DNA of 53,794 nucleotides from positions 1 through 53,794 of the forward strand of contig JBCCIM010000018.1 of assembly GCA_039111535.1 (NCBI GenBank). The letters are read 5' to 3'. Below the pieces are notes generated by a model that worked only from the letters and a program-made list of their open reading frames with translations, had not been told where the DNA came from and searched no databases. This document shows positions 17,613 to 25,478 of this stretch, piece by piece; within the stretch, counting starts at the first letter, position 1, and each line of letters begins with the position of its first letter. The translations under genes and the position numbers were made by a program. The DNA comes from Bacteroidota bacterium. GTDB taxonomy: Bacteria; Bacteroidota; Rhodothermia; Rhodothermales; JAHQVL01.

Positions 17613-19526
17613 ATGAGCGCAATTGTAGGGATCTTGCAGCAGGATGGACAGCCTGTGGAAGCAAGCCGCTTTGAGAAAATGCACGATGTACTTACCCACC
17701 GCGGCCCTGATGGGGAGGGTGTGTGGTATGGACCGGCGGTTGCTCTGGGCCACCAAATGCTGCATACAACAGAAGAGTCACTACGCGCAGTTTTGCCTTT
17801 GGCAAACGGTGATACGTCCGTCGTGCTGACAGCAGATGCCCGGATCGACAACCGCGGCGAGTTATTGGCTGATCTTCAACTTCCGCCAACGGTAACTGAC
17901 GAAGAAATCATCTTGCACGCGTACCGGCGATGGGGGGCAACGTGTCCAGTACATCTCATTGGGGCCTACGCTTTTGCCATTTGGGATGCCGCCCGGCAAC
18001 GCCTTTTTTGTGCACGCGATCATTATGGATTAAAGCCCTTTTACTATTGCCATGTGCCCGGACAGTTTTTTGCGTTTGCATCCGAATTGAAGGCATTGCT
18101 CGAGCATCCTGAAGTGCCGCGTATCCTGAATGAGATGGCCGTAGCTGAGCATCTGCTGGCGCCCGTAGACGTTGATACAACCATCACATTCTATAAAGAC
18201 ATTGCCAGACTGGCGCCGGCGCATAGCCTGGTTGTAACCCGCGAGGAAGTAAAGCAGCAACGGTACTGGCACCTCGATCCGGAACGGGAAATCCGCTACG
18301 GCAGCGACGAAGAATATGCAGAAGAATTGCGCCGGCTCTTTGCGCAAGCTGTGGCTTGCCGAACCCGCAGCGCATTCCCCGTAGGGTCGATGTTAAGCGG
18401 AGGGCTTGACTCCTCTTCGATTGTTTCTGTTGCCGCCGAAACAGCCAGTAAGGAGGCGCCACTGTATACGTATTCCGCTGTGTTCAACAAAATGCAGCAG
18501 AGCGACGAGCGGCCCTATATCAACATGGTGTTGGATAAGTATGGGGAGCGCCTTACCCCACGCATGGTTGCCGCAGACCAACTGAGTCCGTTGCAGCACT
18601 ATGCGGATATGCTTTGGCATCAGGACAGCGCCATTCAGGCCGGCAATCTTTACTTCTTCTGGAATCTTTACCAGCAGGCACGCACGGACGGTGTACGTGT
18701 AATTCTAGACGGATTTGATGGGGATACTACGCTGTCGCATGGCATCGGATATCTCCATGAATTGGCGCGGGCGCGGAAATGGAAAACCCTGGTGCATGAA
18801 GTACGCAGCCACGCTAAAAACTGGGGCCAACCCTGGAAAGGGGTTGCCTGGCAGTGGTTCAGGGAATACGAAGTGGCGCCTATTGTGCGCAAGTGGCCAG
18901 CTGTTTTGAATGCCCGCAGTATTGCAAAGGAGGCCGTGCGACAGTTACCGCGACGCAAAGCGCCGGCAACAGCTGCACTCAACTGGACGCACATGCTTGA
19001 TACAACTTTTGCAGCAGGCATACGCGATAACATTCGCCCACAGCGCCCCATGGCCCGCACGGAACGGGAAGAGCATTGTTACTTGCTTGGCCGGCCCGTT
19101 ATGCATCGAATTATAGAAGTTTGGGAAGCCTCAGCAGCGGCCGCCGGCCTGGAGTTGCGGTTACCCTTTTGTGATCGCAGGTTGCTTGAGTTTTGTCTTG
19201 CACTACCTGCAAATCAAAAAAGACGTGATGGATGGTCACGCGTGGTGATGCGCCATGCGATGGATGGGGTTTTGCCACGGGGAATCCAGTGGCGCGCCGA
19301 CAAAGGCAACCTGGGCCCCAGCTTTGATCACGGTCTTCTTGTAAAAGCCAAAGAAGAGTTGCAACAAATGATGGACGGGGATACCGGCGCTATCAGCCGA
19401 TTTGTAGATCTGGACATGTTGCACAAAACGCATCCAGAGTTTAAACAGGAGAGCATGGATAATTACACGGTATACCACTGGCGAGCTTTATCCTTGGCCT
19501 TGTGGTTGCAGTATACCGGTTTGTAA
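17613..19526 (+). CDS. Lasso peptide C protein (asparagine-synthetase-like macrolactam synthetase)
   Basis: A 637-residue asparagine-synthetase homologue that closes the lasso ring: it adenylates the side-chain carboxylate of the ring Asp/Glu and joins it to the freed alpha-amine of core residue 1. The ATP-binding PP-loop is intact (LSGGLDSSS, residues 261-269), as is an acidic element (DGFDGDTTLSHG). The N-terminus reads MSAIVGIL, so the glutaminase nucleophile Cys2 is replaced by Ser. This fits lasso cyclases, which need no ammonia, and contrasts with the AsnB-type enzyme at 5.7 kb. It lies 5 bases after B2. A 79-base gap then leads to the precursor gene, which has its own strong ribosome-binding site. 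Confidence 0.92.
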   Translation: MSAIVGILQQDGQPVEASRFEKMHDVLTHRGPDGEGVWYGPAVALGHQMLHTTEESLRAVLPLANGDTSVVLTADARIDNRGELLADLQLPPTVTDEEIILHAYRRWGATCPVHLIGAYAFAIWDAARQRLFCARDHYGLKPFYYCHVPGQFFAFASELKALLEHPEVPRILNEMAVAEHLLAPVDVDTTITFYKDIARLAPAHSLVVTREEVKQQRYWHLDPEREIRYGSDEEYAEELRRLFAQAVACRTRSAFPVGSMLSGGLDSSSIVSVAAETASKEAPLYTYSAVFNKMQQSDERPYINMVLDKYGERLTPRMVAADQLSPLQHYADMLWHQDSAIQAGNLYFFWNLYQQARTDGVRVILDGFDGDTTLSHGIGYLHELARARKWKTLVHEVRSHAKNWGQPWKGVAWQWFREYEVAPIVRKWPAVLNARSIAKEAVRQLPRRKAPATAALNWTHMLDTTFAAGIRDNIRPQRPMARTEREEHCYLLGRPVMHRIIEVWEASAAAAGLELRLPFCDRRLLEFCLALPANQKRRDGWSRVVMRHAMDGVLPRGIQWRADKGNLGPSFDHGLLVKAKEELQQMMDGDTGAISRFVDLDMLHKTHPEFKQESMDNYTVYHWRALSLALWLQYTGL

Positions 19527-19594
19527 TCCTTCTATTTGTACCCTGGCCGGCACCCCCGGTCACCGTTTCATTTCTTTCACAATGCCTAAATCTT

Positions 19595-19599
19595 GGAGG
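19595..19599 (+). promoter_or_regulatory. Strong Shine-Dalgarno of the lasso precursor gene
   Basis: GGAGG stands six bases before the ATG. Most genes of this window lack such a site, so its presence fixes the start of the 49-codon precursor gene and suggests high translation of the peptide relative to the enzymes. Confidence 0.8.
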
Positions 19600-19605
19600 T
19601 TTATT

Positions 19606-19755
19606 ATGAATAAACAAGATAAGAAGCAGTATCAGGCGCCTGTCGTAATTGATTACGGCGATGTCGCTGAACTGACTCAGAACTCAAACAACAACAATAG
19701 CGACGGACAGGGAAACAGCACAGGCTGCCAGTCTCCTTTCTGCAGCAATGGTTGA
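19606..19755 (+). CDS. Lasso peptide precursor (49 aa)
   Basis: A 49-codon gene directly after the cyclase gene. The leader (about 25 residues) ends in YQAPVVIDYGDVAELTQ, which fits the lasso leader pattern Tyr-x2-Pro-x5-Gly-x5-Thr-x, with Thr at -2. Cleavage after Gln25 frees a 24-residue core starting NSNNNNSD, so Asp8 is the expected ring acceptor for the amine of Asn1 (8-membered ring). The tail after the ring contains Gly9, Gly11, Gly15, Cys16, Pro19, Phe20 and Cys21 and ends Ser-Asn-Gly. Phe20 is the only bulky residue, so it or a Cys16-Cys21 disulfide loop would have to hold the thread. Seven Asn and five Ser make the core very polar. The leader match and gene order are seen; ring size, disulfide and start residue are inferred. 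Confidence 0.9.
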   Translation: MNKQDKKQYQAPVVIDYGDVAELTQNSNNNNSDGQGNSTGCQSPFCSNG

Positions 19756-19769
19756 TTAAAGCATACAGT

Positions 19770-19808
19770 ATGACGTTTCCAAAGGCGTAGATTCGATGGA
19801 AACGTCAT
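19770..19808 (+). terminator. Hairpin 15 bases after the precursor stop (attenuator or RNA stabiliser)
   Basis: ATGACGTTTCCA pairs perfectly with TGGAAACGTCAT (12 bp) around a 15-base loop. A run of six T follows 12 bases after the stem, too far for a textbook intrinsic terminator. Its place between the precursor gene and the kinase/exporter genes suggests partial termination or protection of the upstream mRNA, which would raise precursor over enzyme levels. Confidence 0.6.
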
Positions 19809-19829
19809 CTGGATGCTGACTTTTTTAAA

Positions 19830-19859
19830 CTGCCTTGCCATGCTTGCATGTCAGGGCAG
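19830..19859 (+). promoter_or_regulatory. Second hairpin between precursor and kinase genes
   Basis: CTGCCTTG pairs with CAGGGCAG (one G-U), and after one mismatch CATGC pairs with GCATG around a minimal loop. No T-run follows. Together with the first hairpin it fills the 227-base gap, the largest inside the lasso cluster, and may be an RNA-processing or stability element. No separate gene is visible in this gap. Confidence 0.45.
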
Positions 19860-19971
19860 GACGCTACATTGTGTACAATGCCCCCGGCGAGCTGCTCGCA
19901 GGATACCTGTTGGTAAGTTGCCGTAATGCATTGGTGCGCAATGCTTAACTGGTATAAAGCATCTCAAGGCC

Positions 19972-19976
19972 AAGGA
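19972..19976 (+). promoter_or_regulatory. Ribosome-binding site deciding a TTG start
   Basis: AAGGA lies six bases before TTG at 19983. The next in-frame ATG would remove the conserved N-terminal segment (YSAFGLSIRSQVPF) of the kinase family, so the TTG is taken as the start. Confidence 0.55.
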
Positions 19977-19982
19977 TAAAGC

Positions 19983-20948
19983 TTGTTAGAACATGTTCAT
20001 CTTGCTGATCTAGATCAGCGCCCCCCATTTCAGACATATAGTGCATTTGGCCTCAGTATCAGGTCGCAGGTTCCGTTTATGGACCCCGGCGAGTCTGTGA
20101 AAGAGGTTGATGTAGAAATAGTATTGGATAGGTTGCCGCAGCATTGGCTGGCGGATCCAAGAGCCGCTGCCGGATTTTTGGAAGTGGAAGGGGAGACGAT
20201 CTGGTTTGTCTGGGCTGACCTTGGCGTCATGCAGATCCACGCCGGCAAACGGATTGTCTTGCATCCAGTCCCTGAATCGCAGCGGTCCCTGATGCATCAG
20301 GCCGTGCAAAGCGCCGGCCTCGGCCTGCTGTTGCACCAGCGCGGGTTGCTAACATTACACGCCAGTGCTGTTGAAGTGAACGGCGTTGCCGTAGCCTTTG
20401 TGGGATACAAAGGGGCTGGCAAGTCTACCACAGCTGCTGCACTGTATGGACAAGGGCACGCGTTGGTTACCGACGATTTGCTTGTGCTCCAGCAAAACGC
20501 GTGCGGTACTATTGATGCATATCCCGGCATACCGCAACTCCGGTTATGGCCCGAAGCTGTGGCAGCATCGCTGGATGAAGACCCAGAATTGCTACCCAGA
20601 AACTCTGCAGCTTCTGTAAAGCGCTTACGGAATACGTCGCAGCAATTTGCTACAGCATCCCATCCGCTTCAGTGCATCTATGTGCTCGATTTTCAGCCGG
20701 AAGGAGCGGAAGGAATTACCATATCACCACTTGTGCCCCGCGACGCGTGCATCGAGATGATCAGGCATTCTTATGCCTTGCATTACCTCGGTAATGAAGG
20801 CGCAAGTGCACCACATCTCAAACAAAGTAGCCTGCTCAGTCAGCAGGTTGCCGTCCGAAAACTGCTGCGTCCTCGTGCCCTGGATGCATTGCCTCAACTC
20901 GTTGCCGCAATTGAAGCAGATGTGGCTGCCCATTCAGTGCCGGCTTAG
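19983..20948 (+). CDS. HPr-kinase-like lasso peptide kinase
   Basis: A 321-residue protein related to the C-terminal domain of HPr kinase/phosphorylase. Motifs are the early TYSAFGLSIRS, LTLHASAV (His126), the P-loop GYKGAGKST (141-149), VTDDLLVL (Asp164/165) and PGIPQLRLWP. Homologues in paeninodin-type lasso clusters phosphorylate a Ser near the peptide C-terminus. Here the core has Ser18 and Ser22 in the tail and Ser13/Thr14 in the loop as possible targets; Ser22, two residues from the end, is the closest match. There is no N-terminal HPr kinase domain and no HPr gene nearby, so a sugar-transport role is unlikely. The substrate is inferred from gene order. Confidence 0.85.
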   Translation: MLEHVHLADLDQRPPFQTYSAFGLSIRSQVPFMDPGESVKEVDVEIVLDRLPQHWLADPRAAAGFLEVEGETIWFVWADLGVMQIHAGKRIVLHPVPESQRSLMHQAVQSAGLGLLLHQRGLLTLHASAVEVNGVAVAFVGYKGAGKSTTAAALYGQGHALVTDDLLVLQQNACGTIDAYPGIPQLRLWPEAVAASLDEDPELLPRNSAASVKRLRNTSQQFATASHPLQCIYVLDFQPEGAEGITISPLVPRDACIEMIRHSYALHYLGNEGASAPHLKQSSLLSQQVAVRKLLRPRALDALPQLVAAIEADVAAHSVPA

Positions 20949-21028
20949 TTGACCGGCTGGTCAATACATCCGGATGCATTGAAAGGCAGCAATACAGGCG
21001 TCCAATTGCCTAATTGCATATTAAGCCT

Positions 21029-22930
21029 ATGCCTACGCTGAACAAAACCACGCTCATGAAGCGGTGGAAGCTGTTTACACGCGCAATACATCTTATCTGG
21101 GAAGCCACTGGCCGATGGACCCTTGTGTGGGCCGGCCTGCTTGTGTTACAAGGATTGCTGCCAGCGCTAACCGTTTATCTGTCCAAAATCCTGGTAGACC
21201 AGCTTGCGCTCGTCATGGGTGCATCAGATACCTCTGCTGCACTCTGGAGCATGGCTACGCCATTGGCCTGGCTCGGCGGGGTGTTACTGCTTGCGCAACT
21301 GCTTCAAGGTGCAATCTCATGGGTCCGTGCGGCGCAAGCGGAGCTATTGCAAGACCACATTAAGGCGAAGGTACATGAACAGGCTGCGCGGGTTGATCTG
21401 GAGTTTTATGAGTCGCCGGCGTACTACGATGAAATGGAACGCGCTAACAGCCAGGCAGACAAAGACTCGCTTGCGCTTTTGGAAAGCCTCGGGCAAATCA
21501 TTCAACACAGCATTACCCTGTTTGCGATTGCCGCGCTCATCATCCCTTATGGCGCCTGGTTGCCTCTGGCGCTGTTGGTGAGTACGTTGCCGGCGCTATG
21601 GGTTGTAATCCGACATAACCTGTTGCACCACGCCTGGTGGAAAGATACAACAGAAAAGCGCCGCAGAACCCAGTATTACGACTGGATCCTTACAAATCGT
21701 TTCTACGCTTACGAGGTCCGCATCTTCAAGTTGAGTGCCCATTTTCGGGAGCGATTTAATGCCTTGCGTACCACGTTACGCAAGGCTCAGCTTGCCCTGA
21801 TGAAAAAACAGAGCATCGCCCAGGCAGGCGCCGGCAGTTCTGCTTTTATTGTGACGGGAGCTGTCATGGGATGGATGATGGTGCGTGCAATACAGGGCCG
21901 GGCAACGCTGGGTGATCTTGCACTCTTTTATCAGGCTTTCCAGAAAGGACAGTCGCTGATGCGGACATTACTCCAGGGTATCGGGCGCGTATACACCAGT
22001 ATGCTGTTTCTCGAACATCTATTCAATTTTCTGGATATCAAACCCGTCATGCAGGTGACTGAGGCCAAAGCGGCTCTACCTGCTGCACCGTATACCATCG
22101 ATATTGAAGCGGTTGATTTTCGCTATCCGGGCAGCGATCAACTGGCACTGGAGAATTTTAACCTGCATATTCCTGCCGGACAGACGGTAGCGATACTAGG
22201 CCCTAACGGCGCCGGCAAAAGTACATTGATCAAAATGTTATGCCGGTTTTATGACCCGGAAAAAGGTAGCATCAAAATAAATGATGTGGACATCCGCGAC
22301 GTATCACACCAGGCTTTGCTGCAAGAGGTGACCGTGCTCTTTCAATACTGGGTCAACTACGCCGGGACGCTTGCTGAAACCATTGCACTTGGTGCCATAG
22401 ACGGCGGTATGGATGAGGCACGCGTCAGGGTTGCAGCTGCAGCGAGTGGCGTTGACAGCATGCTCCCTGATCTGCCGGCAGGATACGATACCCTGCTCGA
22501 TAAACGGTTTAGCGGTGGTGTTGACCTTAGTGGTGGGCAGTGGCAACGCGTAGCGCTGGCCCGTGCGTTTTATCGCGAAGCTCCAATTTTACTACTCGAT
22601 GAGCCCACAAGCGCCATGGATCCGTGGGCGGAGACGCGCTGGCTAGATCAGTTCTTTGAGTTGGCCCGCGAGCGAACCACGCTGGTTGTTACACATCGGC
22701 TAAGTACAGCCATGCGGGCAGACAAAATTTATGTCATGGATCGCGGCAACGTTATCGAATCAGGTACACACAATGAGTTGTTGCGCTTTGGCGGTATGTA
22801 TGCGCAGTCGTGGTTTGATAAGATGCGGACCAGTGCAGAGGAGGGAGATAGCAAGTTGTCTGATAAGAAACGCAGCAGCCGGCGGCGGACTCGGGCAGGC
22901 AAAGGCACCTTGCCCCGAACAACATCCTGA
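21029..22930 (+). CDS. ABC exporter, probably for the lasso peptide
   Basis: A 633-residue fused permease-ATPase. About six membrane spans occupy residues 25-330. The ATPase part has Walker A GPNGAGKS (391-398), the signature LSGGQWQRVALARAF, Walker B ILLLDEPTSAMD and the switch His in VTHRLS. There is no N-terminal C39 peptidase domain, as expected because B2 removes the leader. The C-terminal 25 residues are rich in Arg, Lys and Ser. Lasso clusters usually carry such a D protein, which exports the product and gives self-immunity. It follows the kinase gene after 80 bases and ends exactly where the convergent nucleotidyltransferase gene ends. The ATG is preferred over a TTG five codons upstream. 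Confidence 0.85.
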   Translation: MPTLNKTTLMKRWKLFTRAIHLIWEATGRWTLVWAGLLVLQGLLPALTVYLSKILVDQLALVMGASDTSAALWSMATPLAWLGGVLLLAQLLQGAISWVRAAQAELLQDHIKAKVHEQAARVDLEFYESPAYYDEMERANSQADKDSLALLESLGQIIQHSITLFAIAALIIPYGAWLPLALLVSTLPALWVVIRHNLLHHAWWKDTTEKRRRTQYYDWILTNRFYAYEVRIFKLSAHFRERFNALRTTLRKAQLALMKKQSIAQAGAGSSAFIVTGAVMGWMMVRAIQGRATLGDLALFYQAFQKGQSLMRTLLQGIGRVYTSMLFLEHLFNFLDIKPVMQVTEAKAALPAAPYTIDIEAVDFRYPGSDQLALENFNLHIPAGQTVAILGPNGAGKSTLIKMLCRFYDPEKGSIKINDVDIRDVSHQALLQEVTVLFQYWVNYAGTLAETIALGAIDGGMDEARVRVAAAASGVDSMLPDLPAGYDTLLDKRFSGGVDLSGGQWQRVALARAFYREAPILLLDEPTSAMDPWAETRWLDQFFELARERTTLVVTHRLSTAMRADKIYVMDRGNVIESGTHNELLRFGGMYAQSWFDKMRTSAEEGDSKLSDKKRSSRRRTRAGKGTLPRTTS

Positions 22931-24079
22931 TTACCGAACAGCTTTTCGAGACCAACGGCGCTTCCAGTGTTCAGCTGTTACATAACCGAGGTACATAGCC
23001 TTTTCAGACCACCGCGGGAAAAGGCCGGCCTGGATGCGGTGGAACTGGAAAGATTTCTCTTCTGCATCGTCGTCAAATAGCCGCTCCATAATCTGATCGG
23101 ATAGCGCGAACAACGTGCTGTCTTTGGCAATGAGCCGGCGAATTGTGTCGGGGATCGGAATCTGAAACAAACGATGAACCAGCAACACGTTTAGGCTGAG
23201 CATACGCTCGGCCTTTATGCGTTTGGCGCGTATCGCAATTTTTTGCCAGTTGAGCGGAACGTTGGTCATATATGCCGCCAGGTCCGTCAGCATGTACATC
23301 CGAAACCAGCCATGCTTAGCGCTGTGCACACATAGCAGGCAGAACTGATCCTCAGGAGCCAGGCTCGGAATACGCGTGTCATCGAGCATCACATGTGTTG
23401 CTCGCTTCCATACATCCTGGCTGTCGAAGGTGGCAGCATACGACATTTTGATGAAGGACCGCTGCTCCAGAGAAAAATGGACATCCACATCTACCGTATT
23501 ACCATAGAAAGTCAGCTGGCGTTGGCGGGCTAGCTGTGCTTTTTCTTCAGCAGGTGTCAGACGGGTATCAAATCCAAGTTGCAATAAGCGCTCTTTTGCC
23601 GGCGCAAAATGTACTTCGTGAATCAGTACATCGAGGTCGCCAGGTTTGCGCCAGATCGGGTTTCCATAGACTTCGGCGCCAAGCTGGATGCCTTTGAAGA
23701 AAAGGATAGGCATGTTTACCGATGCAAAGTCGTCAATCAAGTGCTTCATCACACGGGTCTGCATGGCAATGAGCAGGCCAATGCTATGAAAGTCATTTTG
23801 GAGCCTGGTTTTGACGTTTTGCGGCACGAGCGAGTGGTGTTTGTCCTTCAGCGTTTTGTAAAAAAGAGGAATACCTCCATGTTTACGCGCCAACTGGATG
23901 AGTGCGTCCCATCGCAGGGTGTAGGTGCTCAGGAGTTCGTCAATTTTTGCAAAGCGGGACTGGCTTTCTCCTGCTTGCATGAGCAGCAGAAATAATTGCG
24001 ACTCTGGAGGGAGCGATGCAACAAAATCATAAGATTTTTCAGACAAGACGTCTGCTAAATCAGAATAGGGTGTACCCAT
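22931..24079 (-). CDS. Nucleotidyltransferase family protein (PF14907-like), lasso-associated
   Basis: A 382-residue protein with the fold of uncharacterised bacterial nucleotidyltransferases (NTP_transf_5). The core is HGGIPLFYKTL, then PILFFKGIQLGAEVYG, then WRKPGDLDVLIHE, in which Gly-Asp-Leu-Asp supplies the metal-binding acidic pair, and later DVDVHFSL. Such genes recur next to lasso clusters that have an HPr-kinase-like enzyme, where they are thought to extend the phosphorylated tail. It is transcribed toward the exporter and the two stop codons are adjacent with no free base, so transcripts must overlap. This orientation means it has its own promoter. The function on this peptide is inference. 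Confidence 0.8.
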   Translation of the reverse strand: MGTPYSDLADVLSEKSYDFVASLPPESQLFLLLMQAGESQSRFAKIDELLSTYTLRWDALIQLARKHGGIPLFYKTLKDKHHSLVPQNVKTRLQNDFHSIGLLIAMQTRVMKHLIDDFASVNMPILFFKGIQLGAEVYGNPIWRKPGDLDVLIHEVHFAPAKERLLQLGFDTRLTPAEEKAQLARQRQLTFYGNTVDVDVHFSLEQRSFIKMSYAATFDSQDVWKRATHVMLDDTRIPSLAPEDQFCLLCVHSAKHGWFRMYMLTDLAAYMTNVPLNWQKIAIRAKRIKAERMLSLNVLLVHRLFQIPIPDTIRRLIAKDSTLFALSDQIMERLFDDDAEEKSFQFHRIQAGLFPRWSEKAMYLGYVTAEHWKRRWSRKAVR

Positions 24080-24379
24080 GGTAATGATGACCTTTTTGGG
24101 CGCGCGCCGGGAAGAAGTGTTGTATATTCGGCCGGCCTGGTACTACTTTCTTAGATATGCAGGTGCGGATGGTAACCACAGAGAATCGATTCGTTCCATC
24201 AGTGCGCCTTACACGATTGCTACCAGGGCTTGTGCCGTTCCCGGACTTTGCGGTGTTAACAGTAAAATGCCAGAAGACATTTGTAAGGTATACATTTGAG
24301 GGCGTATCCTGACAGCAAATGGGACGCAAGTAGCTGTAGGTTAATTTCCCTAAATACAACCATGATTGAGAGACGCGTT
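24080..24379. other. Divergent intergenic region, 300 bases
   Basis: This stretch separates the minus-strand nucleotidyltransferase from the plus-strand lipoprotein gene, so it must hold promoters for both. No convincing gene, repeat or terminator is seen. The sequence AATTTCCCTAAATACAACC, shortly before the lipoprotein start, is AT-rich like a leader. No promoter box can be claimed with confidence. Confidence 0.5.
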
Positions 24380-25303
24380 ATGAAAAGAGGCTCATTTTTC
24401 TGCCTGTTTTTGCTGCTGGGTACGCTTACAGGATGCCAGGAGGCGGCAACGGATGCTGCAGACGCATCTGCTAACACGTCTGAGCTGATGCAAGATGCTG
24501 ATGCACCTTTTGAGGTGTTGGGGCCTGCCATTGCCGGCGAACTCATCCAGGCTCGAAGTCAGGTTCGCACAACAACCATACTTTCGATGTTACCGGATAT
24601 GGGAAGAGATGCCGCATACGAGGTGCAGTTGGAAGCCCTCCGGATACAGGAGGCAGCTGGCGAGCAACGCATTGGATGGAAGATGGGCGGCACACGCGTA
24701 ACCGAAGCCGGCGCTTCACCAGACCCTTCGTTTGCATACATCTTACGATCTGATAGCCTGGATGATGGCGCACAATTGTCAGCAGCCACGTATGTTGATG
24801 GCGATGTTTTGGTGGAAGCAGAAATTGCGTTTATCATGGGCAAAGACCTCGCTGGTTCATCCCATAGTGCGGAAGCTGTACGAGACGCTGTGGCAGCGGT
24901 TGCCGGCGCAATTGAATTGATTGATATTCGGGTTGTGGCCGGTGAAGATGGCGAAGCGCCGGGAATGAATCACATGATTGCAGCAAACCTGTCCCATGCC
25001 GGCATCATCCTTACAGAGGCGCGTCTGCCGTTGGAAACCGTTGATCTAGCCGCAGAAACTGCAGTTGTGTATGTTGATGGTGAGGAGGCAGCTTCCGGGA
25101 GCGGCAATCAGATCATGGGGACAACCCCAATGGATGCGTTGGTCTGGATTGCAAACGCGCTGCCTGGGCAGGGGCTGATGCTCCGGGCCGGCGATGTTGT
25201 GATTACAGGAGGCCTCTATGACAATCCGGTATTGGCAACAGGTAACAGCGCGGAAGTAACGTTCAGTTCATTTGGTCGGATTGGCGTTTCAATGGGAGAT
25301 TGA
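24380..25303 (+). CDS. Lipoprotein with fumarylacetoacetase/2-keto-4-pentenoate-hydratase fold
   Basis: A 307-residue protein. It begins with a lipoprotein signal peptide (lipobox LTGC, Cys19), followed by an acidic Ala/Asp linker, and then a domain of the MhpD/DmpE hydratase and 4-oxalocrotonate decarboxylase group. Family signs are QRIGWKMGGT, VLVEAEIAFIMGKDL (acidic metal ligands in the Glu-x-Glu), AIELIDIRV, GNQIMGTTPMDALVWIAN and the closing GDVVITGGL. These enzymes act on 2-keto acids in cytoplasmic aromatic catabolism; an exported lipid-anchored member is unusual. The metal-ligand Glu residues seem kept, so activity is possible. No other catabolic genes lie nearby. An upstream ATG six codons earlier is possible but would spoil the signal peptide start. 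Confidence 0.75.
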   Translation: MKRGSFFCLFLLLGTLTGCQEAATDAADASANTSELMQDADAPFEVLGPAIAGELIQARSQVRTTTILSMLPDMGRDAAYEVQLEALRIQEAAGEQRIGWKMGGTRVTEAGASPDPSFAYILRSDSLDDGAQLSAATYVDGDVLVEAEIAFIMGKDLAGSSHSAEAVRDAVAAVAGAIELIDIRVVAGEDGEAPGMNHMIAANLSHAGIILTEARLPLETVDLAAETAVVYVDGEEAASGSGNQIMGTTPMDALVWIANALPGQGLMLRAGDVVITGGLYDNPVLATGNSAEVTFSSFGRIGVSMGD

Positions 25304-25308
25304 TAGAG

Positions 25309-25335
25309 AGACTTCTGGAGACCACGCTGAAGTCT
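25309..25335 (+). terminator. Short hairpin after the hydratase-like lipoprotein gene
   Basis: AGACTTC pairs with GAAGTCT across a 13-base loop just after the stop codon. There is no T-run, so it would be a weak or factor-assisted terminator at most. Confidence 0.3.
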
Positions 25336-25478
25336 GGATAGTATCCGGGCTAAACAAGTGGGCATAGAGGGCTTATTTCATCGTTTTTTATGGCCTGTGC
25401 AAGTTAGGCAACATTCTTGCGTAACGGATGGGTGTTCGCATTTAAGAAACCTGTTGCCCCCCACGCAACGGGAAAACA

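Noticed and set aside
19606-19755. Precursor as a lanthipeptide, sactipeptide or linear bacteriocin
   Set aside because: No LanM/LanB, radical SAM or YcaO genes; no double-Gly leader; the leader motif and enzymes match lasso peptides only.
19983-20948. True HPr kinase/phosphorylase of sugar transport
   Set aside because: No N-terminal HPr kinase domain, no HPr gene, and the position directly after the lasso precursor; a peptide kinase fits better.
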